Origin: F23-D06 sp002392325
GTDB lineage: Bacteria > Bacteroidota > Bacteroidia > Bacteroidales > WCHB1-69
DNA length: 64,000 nucleotides
Reading direction: 5' to 3'
Assembly: GCA_946624065.1 (NCBI GenBank)
Contig: CAMORT010000003.1
Coordinates: 9,240-73,239 of the forward strand
Shown here: positions 32,510-41,917 of the stretch, one piece after another
Layout: each line of letters starts with the position of its first letter
How positions within the stretch are numbered: the stretch's first letter is position 1
Made by a program: the position numbers and the translations under genes
Notes under the pieces: model-generated
What the model was told of the DNA's origin: nothing
Databases searched by the model: none
Seen by the model: only the letters and a program-made list of their open reading frames with translations

Positions 32510-33879
32510 TACAATTTCATCCACTCGTCAAAATCTGCTTCGCTAACGAGTTTCAGCGCAAGGGCGGCTTCGCGGAGGGTGATGCCCTCATTTAAGGCGT
32601 GTTGCGCAATCTTTGCGGCATTGTAATAACCGATGTGCGGGCTCAGTTTGGTGACGAGCATCAGGGAGTTGTTCAGGTGCATGGTGATGCGCTCTTTGTT
32701 GGCGACCACGCCTTTCAGGCAATGGTCGTTGAAGGAGTTGATAACATCCGCCAGCAGTCGTGATGATTGCAGCAGGTTGCGCCCGATGAGCGGCATGAAC
32801 ACATTGAGTTGCAGATGTCCCTGCAGGGCGCCGGTAGTGATGGCCACATCGTTGCCGATTACTTGGCAGCACACTTGTGAAAGCGCTTCGCACTGCGTGG
32901 GGTTCACCTTGCCGGGCATGATGGAGGAACCGGGCTCGTTGGCGGGCAGGATCACTTCGCCTAAACCGCAACGCGGTCCGGAGTTCAGCAGACGGAAGTC
33001 GTTGGCGATCTTCATCAGCGAAACGGCCAACCGTTTCAAACTTCCCGACATTTCCGCCATGGAGTCGTGTGTGGCCATGGCCTCAAACTTGTTGGGCGTG
33101 TTCGTGAAATTCAGTCCGGTAAATGTATTTATATATTGTAACGCCAGTTTGTCATAACCTTCGGGTGCGTTGATGCCGTTGCCCACGGCCGTGCCGCCGA
33201 TGGGCAGCTCCATCAGATGAAGCATGCTGTGGCGTATGGCTTCCAGTCCGTGCTCCAGTTGAGAAAGGTGTCCGGAGAGTTCCTGTCCCAAAGTCAGTGG
33301 GGTGGCATCCATCAGGTGCGTGCGCCCGATCTTCTTGATATCCGCAAACTCCTCAATCTTAATGCGATAGGTTTCCATTAACCGCTCAATGGCTGGGATG
33401 GTGTGTTCCAACAACATTTTTGCGGCGGCAATGCGCATGCCGGTGGGGAAGATGTCGTTGGTGGACTGCGACTTGTTCACATCGTCATTAGGGGAGAGAT
33501 ACAAGGGCACATCATCCAACTTGCCACCGTTCATCAGTTGCCCCAGGTGGGCGATGACCTCGTTGACATTCATGTTGGTTTGGGTGCCTGAGCCGGTTTG
33601 CCAGATATGCAGTGGGAATTGGTCGTCCCACTTGCCTGCGAGTATCTCGTCGCATGCCTGTACGATGAGGTTGCGCTTGTCGGCGGGCAATACGCCAAGG
33701 TCGCAATTGGCGCTGGCTGCCGCCTTTTTGGCTAAGGCAATGCCATATATGATCTCAATCGGCATTTTCTTCTTGCCAATGACGAAATTCTCCATGGCGC
33801 GCTGCGTCTGCGCTCCCCATAATTTGTCGCATTCAACCCTCATTTCTCCAAGGGTGTCTTTTTCTGTTCTGTATTCCAT
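32509..33879 (-). CDS. fumC: Fumarate hydratase class II
   Basis: Oxygen-stable TCA-cycle enzyme, fumarate to malate. The 456 residues begin MEYRTEKDTLGEMRV and carry GSGTQTNMNVNEV, the KSQSTNDIFPT motif, GRTHLMDATPLTLGQE and the superfamily signature GSSIMPGKVNPTQCE. A TTG codon 18 bases upstream is in frame, but the ATG matches the family start. Malic enzyme and fumarase nearby point to active C4-acid metabolism. Confidence 0.96.
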   Translation of the reverse strand: MEYRTEKDTLGEMRVECDKLWGAQTQRAMENFVIGKKKMPIEIIYGIALAKKAAASANCDLGVLPADKRNLIVQACDEILAGKWDDQFPLHIWQTGSGTQTNMNVNEVIAHLGQLMNGGKLDDVPLYLSPNDDVNKSQSTNDIFPTGMRIAAAKMLLEHTIPAIERLMETYRIKIEEFADIKKIGRTHLMDATPLTLGQELSGHLSQLEHGLEAIRHSMLHLMELPIGGTAVGNGINAPEGYDKLALQYINTFTGLNFTNTPNKFEAMATHDSMAEMSGSLKRLAVSLMKIANDFRLLNSGPRCGLGEVILPANEPGSSIMPGKVNPTQCEALSQVCCQVIGNDVAITTGALQGHLQLNVFMPLIGRNLLQSSRLLADVINSFNDHCLKGVVANKERITMHLNNSLMLVTKLSPHIGYYNAAKIAQHALNEGITLREAALALKLVSEADFDEWMKL

Positions 33880-33964
33880 TGTTTTAGCGATTATCAATTA
33901 TTGAGTAAGAGAGTAAACGATCAGTTTTTATTATTTTCTTCCTTTATTTCTTCGTCTTAATCTA

Positions 33965-35875
33965 TTAGTCATAAAACCTCCATGTGATTCCCAGTTCCAG
34001 ATTCCGTCCCTGCATCGGGTAGAAGGGCGTGGTGAAATATTTGAAACTGAACACACCGGCCAGCAGGTTCCCGCCACGGACATAGAAGGCGATGCGTTCC
34101 ACCCGCAAGGTGAGGTTCAAGTCGAAGTAGAGGTAATTGCCCACTTGCTCGTTGCCCTGATGATAGAATTGGTGTAGGAGCGCATTGTAGGCATCCGCAT
34201 AGTATAATGTGTTGTACATCAGGTCTCCGCCGATTTGGATGTTCAAGCGTTTCCTGAAAATCTTGAATTGGTAGGCGGCGTATAATTTGCCGGCGAATAT
34301 GGGTACGGCAATATATGATTTTGTGGAATGTTGTACGGAAACATTGAGGTCAATCATGAAATTCTTGACGCGTAACGGAGCAAACAGGTTGAGTTGCACC
34401 ACATTGATGGATTTCTCATAACTCTCCGGTTCAAAGTGATGATTCAGAAATACATAGCGGTTCAGCATGAAGTAGTTGAAACTCACTTTGTAGTCCAAAA
34501 TGGTATAGAAGGCGCCCAGTTTCAGGATGTTCTGCTTTTTCCAATCATTCAGCCAGTAATTGTTGTTACCGTTGTAATGCGTGAAGATGAAGTCGGGGGA
34601 TATGCGGTAGAAGTTCGCCTCCAGCCCCAGATAGGATCGCAGTTTTCGGTTAATGGCGAAAGTGCCCGCCACATTGGCGATAGCGTCATTTTTGTTGTAA
34701 TTCAGGAAAGAATAGGCGAAGTTGCCGTAAATGTCCCAAACGGAGAACAACCGTATGGATGCTCGGGCAAACAGCGAGAAATTGTTGGCTATGTAGCGGG
34801 GCATGCGCGAGTGGACGAACTCGTGGCGGATGCCGCCAGCAAACCGGAATTGGTAGTTGCGTTCGCTGCGCCGCGACATCGGATTGTAGTTCGACCACTG
34901 GAGTGTGTTTATTATGTTATAGAAGTAGAGACTGTCTTTCGTGGTGTCCGTGCTGAAATAATAATGATCGCGATAAAAATCATTGTTCAGGTTGTAGTCT
35001 GAAAACAGACTTCCGGTGCGCTTGAACTGGAACGAGTGTGTGAAGGTGCCGAAATAGTGCCCATTTTTGTCGCGAATGTTCACAAATTGCTGGAAAAGAG
35101 CGTCGTGGGTGTTGATGCGGGAGGAGGCATTGCTGAACATGACATTGAATGCGCTCAGGTTGTTCGTGATGTTGGTGTCGCGCACATCACGGTCGGCAAA
35201 ACTGTGAAAATCACTCAGTCCGCCGTTCTCGGAGAACTTGGCGTGGTTGAGGATGTAGGATACGGTAAACCCGTACAAGCTGTCCTTGGTCTCATAGTGG
35301 AAAAGCGCATCCAGTATCAGCATGTTGACCCCCTGGTGCAGAAAATATCCCGTATTGCCTATTCCCATAAGGTTGACCACCAGATCGCTGTGTTTGAATT
35401 TCTGGGCGTGGGTGGCATAGAAATTCTGTTCGGAAGGGAGTCCGTAGGTATATGCCAAACGGGTATAGGAAAAATCCACATCGTAGTGTTTGAGGTCTTT
35501 TTGTGTCTTAAAAAACAGCGGATAGGGCAGGGTGAGCATGGAGAAATCGATGCTCCGCTCGTAGTCGAAAACCATCGATTTGTGCGCCTGTCCGTTGATG
35601 CCGATGCTTTGGTAAATGTTTGGCGCCTCATAAAAGGGGGAGTAGTCTGAGATGTGGAAAATAGAAGTGTCCAGCAGGTCGTATTTCAGCGGATTGTAAA
35701 AGACGGTGGGAAAATTGGCCGTATATACGGGCACATAGGCGGGGGAGAGGGCCATGACGGAGTCGATCTTGCGCTCCCTTTGTTCCGATTCCTGTGCGAA
35801 AATCTGTCCTATACTGCTGATTGCCAATAATATGGTGATGAGCGCAAAGACTCTCGCACGAAGTGGATGTGCCAT
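33965..35875 (-). CDS. Putative outer-membrane porin (Porin_10-like)
   Basis: A 636-residue predicted beta-barrel. Signal peptide about 1-27 (MAHPLRARVFALITILLAIS...FAQ), then many alternating aromatic amphipathic strands (e.g. 'GFTVSYILNHAKFSENGG', 'YQFRFAGGIRHEFVHS', 'FMLNRYVFLNHHF') and a terminal strand ending TWRFYD with a C-terminal aromatic region, typical of Bacteroidota 'putative porin' proteins. The upstream in-frame ATG at 35941 lies before the promoter box at 35901-35908, so the start MAHPL at 35875 is preferred. Confidence 0.82.
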   Translation of the reverse strand: MAHPLRARVFALITILLAISSIGQIFAQESEQRERKIDSVMALSPAYVPVYTANFPTVFYNPLKYDLLDTSIFHISDYSPFYEAPNIYQSIGINGQAHKSMVFDYERSIDFSMLTLPYPLFFKTQKDLKHYDVDFSYTRLAYTYGLPSEQNFYATHAQKFKHSDLVVNLMGIGNTGYFLHQGVNMLILDALFHYETKDSLYGFTVSYILNHAKFSENGGLSDFHSFADRDVRDTNITNNLSAFNVMFSNASSRINTHDALFQQFVNIRDKNGHYFGTFTHSFQFKRTGSLFSDYNLNNDFYRDHYYFSTDTTKDSLYFYNIINTLQWSNYNPMSRRSERNYQFRFAGGIRHEFVHSRMPRYIANNFSLFARASIRLFSVWDIYGNFAYSFLNYNKNDAIANVAGTFAINRKLRSYLGLEANFYRISPDFIFTHYNGNNNYWLNDWKKQNILKLGAFYTILDYKVSFNYFMLNRYVFLNHHFEPESYEKSINVVQLNLFAPLRVKNFMIDLNVSVQHSTKSYIAVPIFAGKLYAAYQFKIFRKRLNIQIGGDLMYNTLYYADAYNALLHQFYHQGNEQVGNYLYFDLNLTLRVERIAFYVRGGNLLAGVFSFKYFTTPFYPMQGRNLELGITWRFYD

Positions 35876-35900
35876 ATCTCTATCCCTGAAAATCATACCG

Positions 35901-35908
35901 CAAAAATA
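35901..35908 (-). promoter_or_regulatory. Promoter -7 box for the porin gene
   Basis: Minus-strand TATTTTTG. Transcription would start near 35895, which decides for the start codon at 35875. Confidence 0.7.
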
Positions 35909-36045
35909 CAAAAAAACTCCATCCCTTTCATACCTTTTCACCTTGTGTCCGTTCCCTCTTCTTTTATCTCTGCCAATTTGTCAGTTGATATGCTTTGGCA
36001 AAATTATTGATGGAAAGAGTTGTCATAAAAGAAAGGAAAAACACT

Positions 36046-38643
36046 ATGAACCCGAATAATTTAACGATTAAAACCCAGGAAGTGATTTCGAATGCCCAGA
36101 TGCTTGCCATGCGCAACCAGAATCAGCAGATCGAATCACTGCATTTGTTGAAGTCCATGTTGGATGTGGACGATAATGTGATACCCTTCCTGCTGAAGAA
36201 GCAGGATTGTAACCCTAAAACGATTGCCTCTGTCGTGGATCGTGAGATAGGACATCTGCCCAAGGTTACGGGCGGTGACTTCTACCTTGCGGGAAGCGCG
36301 CAAACCGCCATGCAGAAAGCCATCATCTTCTGCCAGGATTCCGGTGACGAGTTTGTCTCGCTTGAACATTTGCTTTATGGTATTTTCATGGCCAATGACC
36401 GTTGCTCGCAGATTCTGAAAGATGCCGGCATGACGGAGAAGGGACTGAAGAGCGCCATCGCCGAGTTGCACCAAGGCAGCAAAGTGAACAGCGCTTCCAA
36501 CGAGGAGACCTACAATGCGCTGAACAAGTATGCGAAGAATTTGAACGACATGGCGCGCCAGGGAAAACTTGACCCGGTGATTGGCCGTGACGAGGAAATC
36601 CGCCGTGTGCTGCAAATCCTGTCCAGAAGAACAAAAAACAACCCGATTCTGATTGGTGAGGCCGGTGTCGGCAAGACTGCCATTGCGGAGGGTCTGGCCC
36701 AGCGTTTGGTGAGCGGCGACATTCCCGAGAATCTGAAAACCAAGAAGTTGTTTTCGCTGGATATGGGCGCTTTGATTGCCGGTGCCAAGTACAAGGGTGA
36801 GTTTGAGGAGCGTCTGAAAGCAGTTATCAACGAGGTGATCCAATCCAATGGCGAAATCATCCTCTTCATCGATGAAATCCACACCTTGGTGGGTGCGGGC
36901 GCGTCGGGTGAGGGCGCCATGGATGCCGCCAATATCCTGAAACCTGCGCTGGCGCGTGGTGAACTCCGTTCCATCGGTGCCACAACCCTGGACGAATACC
37001 AAAAATATTTTGAAAAAGACAAGGCGTTGGAGCGTCGTTTCCAACCAGTGAAGATTGAAGAGCCTGACAAATACTCCGCCATTTCCATTCTTCGTGGATT
37101 GAAAGAACGCTATGAGAATCACCATAAAGTTAAGATATTGGATGAGGCCATCATTGCGGCGGTCGAGCTCTCGCAGCGCTATATCAGCGACCGCTTCCTG
37201 CCCGACAAGGCCATCGACCTGATTGATGAGGCGGCAGCCAAGTTGAAACTGGAAATAAACTCAGTTCCAGAGGAATTGGATGAGGTGGAACACAAAATCA
37301 GCCAGTTGGAGATTGAGCGTGAGGCCATCAAGCGCGAGAACGCCACGGAGAAAGTGGAGGAGTTGAGCAAGAAGATTGCCGAATTGCAGGAGAAACGCAA
37401 TGAGATCTCCACCAAATGGCGCAGTGAGAAGGAAATTATGGATAAAATCCAGCATTGCAAAGACGAAATCGAGCAATACAAACTGGAAGCCACCAATGAG
37501 GAGCGCCAAGGCAATTATGGCCGAGTGGCGGAATTGCGCTATGGTTTGATTAAGAATGATGAAGACCAGATCGTGAAGTTGCAGAAGGAACTGGAGACTT
37601 TGCAGGGCGATGATGCCATGATTGATGAGAAGGTGGGTGCGGACGATATTGCCGAGGTGGTGGCCCGCTGGACCGGCATTCCCGTCACCAAGATGATGCA
37701 GAGCGAGAAATCGAAATTGCTCCATCTGGAAGAGGAACTCCACAAGCGTGTGGTGGGCCAAGACGAGGCCATTTGCGCCGTGGCAGACGCGATCCGCCGG
37801 AGCAGGGCCGGTCTGCAGGACGCCAAACGCCCCATCGGCTCGTTCATCTTCATGGGCACCACAGGTGTGGGCAAAACCGAGCTGGCCAAGGCACTTGCCG
37901 AATATCTGTTCAATACCGAAGACGCTATGATCCGCTTCGATATGAGTGAGTTCCAGGAATCCTATTCTGTTTCCCGACTCATCGGTTCGCCCCCAGGCTA
38001 TGTGGGGTATGATGAGGGCGGTCAGCTGACCGAAAAGGTGCGCCGCAAACCCTATTCCGTCATTCTGTTCGATGAGATTGAAAAAGCGCACCCCGATGTG
38101 TTCAATGTGCTGCTGCAAGTGCTCGACGACGGGCGGCTCACCGACAACAAGGGCAGGGTGGCCGACTTCAAGAACACCATCATCATTATGACCTCCAACT
38201 TGGGGTCCAATATCATACAGGACAACTACGCCGACCGTGCCAACTACTCTGATCTTGAGGTGTTTGAGCGCACTAAGGCCGAGGTGACCGATCTGTTGAA
38301 AAAGACATTGAAACCCGAGTTCCTGAACCGTATTGACGAAATTGTGATGTTCCAGCCGCTCTCCAAACGCGAGATTCGTTCCATCATCGACCTGCAGATT
38401 GCCCAACTCGGCAAGTTGCTGGAACCCCGCAATATCAAATTGGAGTTCAGTCAGTACGCATTGGATTTGCTGCTGCAGCTGGGTTACGACCCCGTGTACG
38501 GCGCCCGTCCGCTGAAGCGTGTCATCCAGAAACGCATCCTCAATGAGTTGTCGAAACTCATTCTGGCAGAGGATATTGAGCATGACAGCACCATTATGGT
38601 GGATTCGGTTGAGGACGGCAAGTTCGTGTTCTACAAAAAATAA
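36046..38643 (+). CDS. clpB: ATP-dependent disaggregase ClpB
   Basis: Hexameric AAA+ chaperone that works with DnaK to dissolve aggregates. The 865 residues show the Clp-N domain (1-145), NBD1 with Walker A GEAGVGKTA (near 204) and Walker B ILFIDEIHTLVGAG, the ClpB-specific coiled-coil M domain (about 400-530, rich in Glu/Lys), NBD2 with Walker A GTTGVGKTE (near 605), and the C-terminal D2-small domain. ATG 36046 has an A/G-rich GAAAGGAAAA leader and matches the family start; the frame extends upstream without support. Confidence 0.97.
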   Translation: MNPNNLTIKTQEVISNAQMLAMRNQNQQIESLHLLKSMLDVDDNVIPFLLKKQDCNPKTIASVVDREIGHLPKVTGGDFYLAGSAQTAMQKAIIFCQDSGDEFVSLEHLLYGIFMANDRCSQILKDAGMTEKGLKSAIAELHQGSKVNSASNEETYNALNKYAKNLNDMARQGKLDPVIGRDEEIRRVLQILSRRTKNNPILIGEAGVGKTAIAEGLAQRLVSGDIPENLKTKKLFSLDMGALIAGAKYKGEFEERLKAVINEVIQSNGEIILFIDEIHTLVGAGASGEGAMDAANILKPALARGELRSIGATTLDEYQKYFEKDKALERRFQPVKIEEPDKYSAISILRGLKERYENHHKVKILDEAIIAAVELSQRYISDRFLPDKAIDLIDEAAAKLKLEINSVPEELDEVEHKISQLEIEREAIKRENATEKVEELSKKIAELQEKRNEISTKWRSEKEIMDKIQHCKDEIEQYKLEATNEERQGNYGRVAELRYGLIKNDEDQIVKLQKELETLQGDDAMIDEKVGADDIAEVVARWTGIPVTKMMQSEKSKLLHLEEELHKRVVGQDEAICAVADAIRRSRAGLQDAKRPIGSFIFMGTTGVGKTELAKALAEYLFNTEDAMIRFDMSEFQESYSVSRLIGSPPGYVGYDEGGQLTEKVRRKPYSVILFDEIEKAHPDVFNVLLQVLDDGRLTDNKGRVADFKNTIIIMTSNLGSNIIQDNYADRANYSDLEVFERTKAEVTDLLKKTLKPEFLNRIDEIVMFQPLSKREIRSIIDLQIAQLGKLLEPRNIKLEFSQYALDLLLQLGYDPVYGARPLKRVIQKRILNELSKLILAEDIEHDSTIMVDSVEDGKFVFYKK

Positions 38644-38664
38644 CATTGTATGTTTGATATTATT

Positions 38665-38699
38665 GGCGACAGGCACCAAGTGCTGTCGCCATTTTTTTT
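38665..38699 (+). terminator. Terminator after clpB
   Basis: GGCGACAG / CTGTCGCC 8-bp stem with a 10-nt loop followed by T8. The -7 box of pcm starts on its last T. Confidence 0.88.
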
Positions 38700-38706
38700 A
38701 TCTTTG
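38699..38706 (+). promoter_or_regulatory. Promoter -7 box for pcm
   Basis: TATCTTTG, 15 bases before ATG 38722; it rules out the upstream in-frame ATG at 38650. Confidence 0.75.
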
Positions 38707-38721
38707 CGCTTTGAATATGAT

Positions 38722-39375
38722 ATGATGAAGACTGACAACTATCTTTTATTAGGAGCGAAGAAGCGTTTGATTGAGGAGCTTCGGCAGAAGGGCATCACGG
38801 ACGAGAATGTGCTGGCCGCCTTTGACAAGGTGGAACGCCATCGCTTTGTGGAATCTTTTCTTTGGGATAAAGCATACGAGAACAAGGCGCTGAAACTGAT
38901 GAACGGGCAGACGATTTCCCATCCCTATACGGTTGCGTTTCAAACGCAATTGCTTGAGGTTCAAAAAAATGACAAAATCTTGGAGATTGGCACCGGCTCC
39001 GGCTTTCAGGCGGCAATCTTGAGCGCCATGGGCGCGCGCGTGTTCTCCATCGAACGCCAACAGCAACTGCACTTGAGTGCCAAGCGCCTGCTGGAGAAAT
39101 TGGACGACAGAATTGTGCTGTATTACGGCGACGGGTACCAAGGCTATCCGAAATTCGCCCCATACTCCAAAATCATCGTCACGTGCGGTGCTCCGGAAGT
39201 TCCCCCTGCCCTCTTGCAGCAACTGACTGTGGGCGGCATTATGGTGATCCCTGTCGGCGACGAGTCGCATACCATGAAGAGAATCAAGAAGATAGATGAG
39301 GAAAACTACGAAGAGGAAACCTTTGGAGACTTCCTCTTTGTCCCTATGCTGAAAGAACGCGTAAGCGTTAGATGA
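38722..39375 (+). CDS. pcm: Protein-L-isoaspartate O-methyltransferase
   Basis: Repairs isoaspartyl residues in aged proteins with SAM. The 217 residues include the KAYENKALKL.NGQTIS.P segment, motif I LEIGTGSGFQAAIL, the post-I acidic residue in SIERQQQL, and the C-terminal GGIMVIPVGDE. Placed next to clpB, a plausible protein-repair pairing, though it has its own promoter and clpB its own terminator. Confidence 0.95.
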   Translation: MMKTDNYLLLGAKKRLIEELRQKGITDENVLAAFDKVERHRFVESFLWDKAYENKALKLMNGQTISHPYTVAFQTQLLEVQKNDKILEIGTGSGFQAAILSAMGARVFSIERQQQLHLSAKRLLEKLDDRIVLYYGDGYQGYPKFAPYSKIIVTCGAPEVPPALLQQLTVGGIMVIPVGDESHTMKRIKKIDEENYEEETFGDFLFVPMLKERVSVR

Positions 39376-39393
39376 CGTAGAACACAATGAACA

Positions 39394-39478
39394 AATCCCC
39401 AATCCCCAATCTTAAATCTCAAATCCCAAGTATCAAGTCTCAAGTCTCAAATCCCAAATCTCAAATCTCAAGTCTAAA
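39394..39478 (+). repeat. Degenerate heptanucleotide tandem array (about 12 units)
   Basis: Units AATCCCC, AATCTTA, AATCTCA, AATCCCA, AGTCTCA repeat every 7 bases between pcm and the nucleotidyltransferase gene, ending 20 bases before its ATG. Confidence 0.85.
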
Positions 39479-39497
39479 TTATAATCTTTAATCAATC

Positions 39498-40211
39498 ATG
39501 TCCGTTTCTGCATTGATATTCGCTGCCGGTTTGGGCACTCGGCTTCGTCCGTTGACAGACAATCGCCCGAAAGCCCTGGTCAAGTATCAGGGGAAAACCT
39601 TGCTGTCACACGCGCTCGACAAGGTTATGGGCGCCGGGATCTCGCAAGTGGTGGTGAATGTGCACCATTTTCCCGACCAAATCATCGATTTCCTGAAAAG
39701 CGACCCGAAATATGCGGGCGTGCGCGTTTCCGATGAGCGCGCCTATCTCCGCGATACGGCAGGGGGCCTTCGGTTCGCGGAACCGCTGTTGGGCGACAGC
39801 GACACCGTGCTGCTTTATAATGTTGACATATTATCTTCCATCGACCTTCGGAAAATGCTCGAATGCCATAAAAACTCCGGCGCGGATGTCACCTTGGCCG
39901 TGCGAGATCGTGAAACTTCCCGCTACCTGCTTTTCGACCCATCCGACCTCTCGCTGTGCGGATGGAAAAATGTGCGCACGGGCGAAATGATTTTGCCCTC
40001 TCCTGTCGAAAATCCCCAGCCCTTGGCCTTTAGCGGAATACATGTTTTGGACCGTAGAGTTATTAACAAAATACCCTCTGTCGAGAAGCAATCCTTGGTG
40101 CCTTTCTACCTCAAAAAGATCGGAAGTATGAGAATATCAGCGTATTATCATCAAACCGACGAATGGTGCGATGTCGGTAAGTATGAGCAGTTTTATAATA
40201 TATTGACATAG
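39498..40211 (+). CDS. Sugar-phosphate nucleotidyltransferase (MurU-like)
   Basis: NDP-sugar synthase of the GlmU-N/MurU type, 237 residues. The glycyl-rich nucleotide loop FAAGLGTRLRPLTDNRPKAL is at 8-27, followed by VVVNVHHFPDQI, the metal-binding region LYNVDIL (LYN-D) and the sugar-binding FSGIHVLDRRV. The size and the VNVHH motif resemble MurNAc-1-phosphate uridylyltransferase, but a mannose-1-phosphate guanylyltransferase activity cannot be excluded. Single gene before dnaA. Confidence 0.85.
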   Translation: MSVSALIFAAGLGTRLRPLTDNRPKALVKYQGKTLLSHALDKVMGAGISQVVVNVHHFPDQIIDFLKSDPKYAGVRVSDERAYLRDTAGGLRFAEPLLGDSDTVLLYNVDILSSIDLRKMLECHKNSGADVTLAVRDRETSRYLLFDPSDLSLCGWKNVRTGEMILPSPVENPQPLAFSGIHVLDRRVINKIPSVEKQSLVPFYLKKIGSMRISAYYHQTDEWCDVGKYEQFYNILT

Positions 40212-40398
40212 AGATATTTACGCCTTACATATTGGTTTTCAATCACTTAAAAGTGCTACACATTTTTTTTTAAAAATCAAGGGGTTTGGTGGTGTTTTTT
40301 TAACTTTTTTTTGTTCATTTTTGCAGTCTGGGAAAACGGATGTGGGGATAATGTTAGTATCCTCATTGATAGACATATAATTTTTAGATTGCTTGCGT

Positions 40399-41847
40399 AT
40401 GGAAAGAATTACCCGAGATTATGTACAAGTTTGGCAAAATTGTTTGCACACGATAGCTGACATTGTAGAGCCCGAAGTGTATGAAACATGGTTTGCTCCC
40501 ATTGTCCCGGTGGCATTGGAGGATAAGACGCTGGTGCTGCAGTTGCCAAGTCATTTGTACTATGAGAAGCTCGAGGAGCATTATGTGAAGGTGTTGAAAA
40601 GTGTCATCCGCAAGGAATTGGGTTCGACAGGCAAGTTGAAATACAAGATTCTGATGGAACGCCAGGGGGATCCGGAGAAGGATAAGAGCATCATTTTGCC
40701 CTCGCACTACCGCCCCGCCGTGAGCAACCCGCCCACCTTGGCGCCTATCGATGTGTACAATACCTCCAACAAGGAGATCCCGGATCCGTTTGTGCTGCCA
40801 GGCATCAAGAAACGTAAGATTCCTTCCAATCTTATTGATACGCTGACATTTGAGAATTATGTGGAGGGCGACTGCAACCGGCTGGCGCGCTCCGCCGGAT
40901 GGGCTATCTCGCAGGCGCCCGGGCAGACTTCCTTCAATCCGCTCTTCATCTATTCCGATGTGGGACTTGGCAAGACGCACCTCGCCAACGCCATCGGTAT
41001 CCAAACCAAAATCAACTTCCCGGACAAAACCGTGGTGTATGTCAGCTCCGACACATTTTACCAGCAGTATATTGAGGCGATCAAGAACAAGAATGTGCCC
41101 GATTTCATCTGGTTCTACCAGTCGGTAGATATGCTGATTATTGATGATATTCAGTTTATTTCCGGTGGCAAGTCGAAAACGCAGGAGGCCTTCTTCCATA
41201 TTTTCAACTCGCTCCATCAGAAGGGCAAGCAGATTATCATCACCTCCGACAAGTCGCCGGTGGAGATATCCGGTTTCGAGCCGCGCTTGCTGAACCGCTT
41301 CAAGTGGGGCCTCACCGCCGATCTGCAGGTGCCGGATTTGGAGACGCGTATCGCTATTATCAACAAGAAACTGGAGAACAATGGCATCACGTTCCCGAAG
41401 GAGGTGATCGACTATCTGGCGTTGTGCATCACCTCGAACACCCGAGAATTGGAAGGCGCCATGATCGCCATCCTCGCCCAGGCCTCGCTCAACCATAAGG
41501 CCATTACCGTGGAACTGGCCAAGGAGATGGTGGACAAATATGTGAAAACCAATGCGAAAGAGATCTCCATCGAGTATATTCAGAAGATTATTTGCGATTA
41601 TTTCAAGATTTCCACCGACGCCATCAATGCCAAAACCCGCAAACGCGAGATTGTGCAAGCGCGCCAGTTGAGCATGTATTTCGCGCGCAAGTACACGAAA
41701 CTCCCGCTCTCCATTATCGGTGCCTATTGCGGAAATAAAGACCATGCCACCGTTTTGCACGCCTGCCGCACGGTCAATAACCTTTACGAAACTGACAAAA
41801 AAATGAAACTTTATGTTGATGATATAGACATAAAAATGAAATTATAA
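40399..41847 (+). CDS. dnaA: Chromosomal replication initiator DnaA
   Basis: Binds DnaA boxes and melts the origin. The 482 residues have the N-terminal DnaB/DiaA-interacting domain I (1-85), a short variable domain II, AAA+ domain III with Walker A SDVGLGKTHL (near 188-197) and Walker B MLIIDDIQFI, and the C-terminal DNA-binding domain IV with RQLSMYFARKYT and DHATVLHACRTV. TTG at 40393 is an alternative start; the ATG is preferred. No cluster of DnaA boxes is visible beside the gene. Confidence 0.97.
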   Translation: MERITRDYVQVWQNCLHTIADIVEPEVYETWFAPIVPVALEDKTLVLQLPSHLYYEKLEEHYVKVLKSVIRKELGSTGKLKYKILMERQGDPEKDKSIILPSHYRPAVSNPPTLAPIDVYNTSNKEIPDPFVLPGIKKRKIPSNLIDTLTFENYVEGDCNRLARSAGWAISQAPGQTSFNPLFIYSDVGLGKTHLANAIGIQTKINFPDKTVVYVSSDTFYQQYIEAIKNKNVPDFIWFYQSVDMLIIDDIQFISGGKSKTQEAFFHIFNSLHQKGKQIIITSDKSPVEISGFEPRLLNRFKWGLTADLQVPDLETRIAIINKKLENNGITFPKEVIDYLALCITSNTRELEGAMIAILAQASLNHKAITVELAKEMVDKYVKTNAKEISIEYIQKIICDYFKISTDAINAKTRKREIVQARQLSMYFARKYTKLPLSIIGAYCGNKDHATVLHACRTVNNLYETDKKMKLYVDDIDIKMKL

Positions 41848-41887
41848 TTTTCTGCTTTTTTCTGTTGCGGAAATAAATTTTATTGTT

Positions 41888-41895
41888 TATCTTTG
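41888..41895 (+). promoter_or_regulatory. Promoter -7 box for recJ-CDF operon
   Basis: TATCTTTG, 22 bases before the recJ start. Confidence 0.75.
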
Positions 41896-41917
41896 CCGCT
41901 GGCAAAAATGTTTTATT

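Noticed and set aside
40212..40398. Possible chromosomal origin next to dnaA (TGTGGGGATAA-like word near 40341)
   Set aside because: The word differs from the DnaA box by a two-base insertion and there is no cluster of boxes or clear unwinding element; dnaA is often not at the origin in this phylum.
40384..41760. Long open frame antisense to dnaA (similar ones oppose clpB at 37261-38679 and lpxB at 13602-14708)
   Set aside because: Shadow frames caused by codon bias of strongly supported sense genes; their translations look like no protein family.
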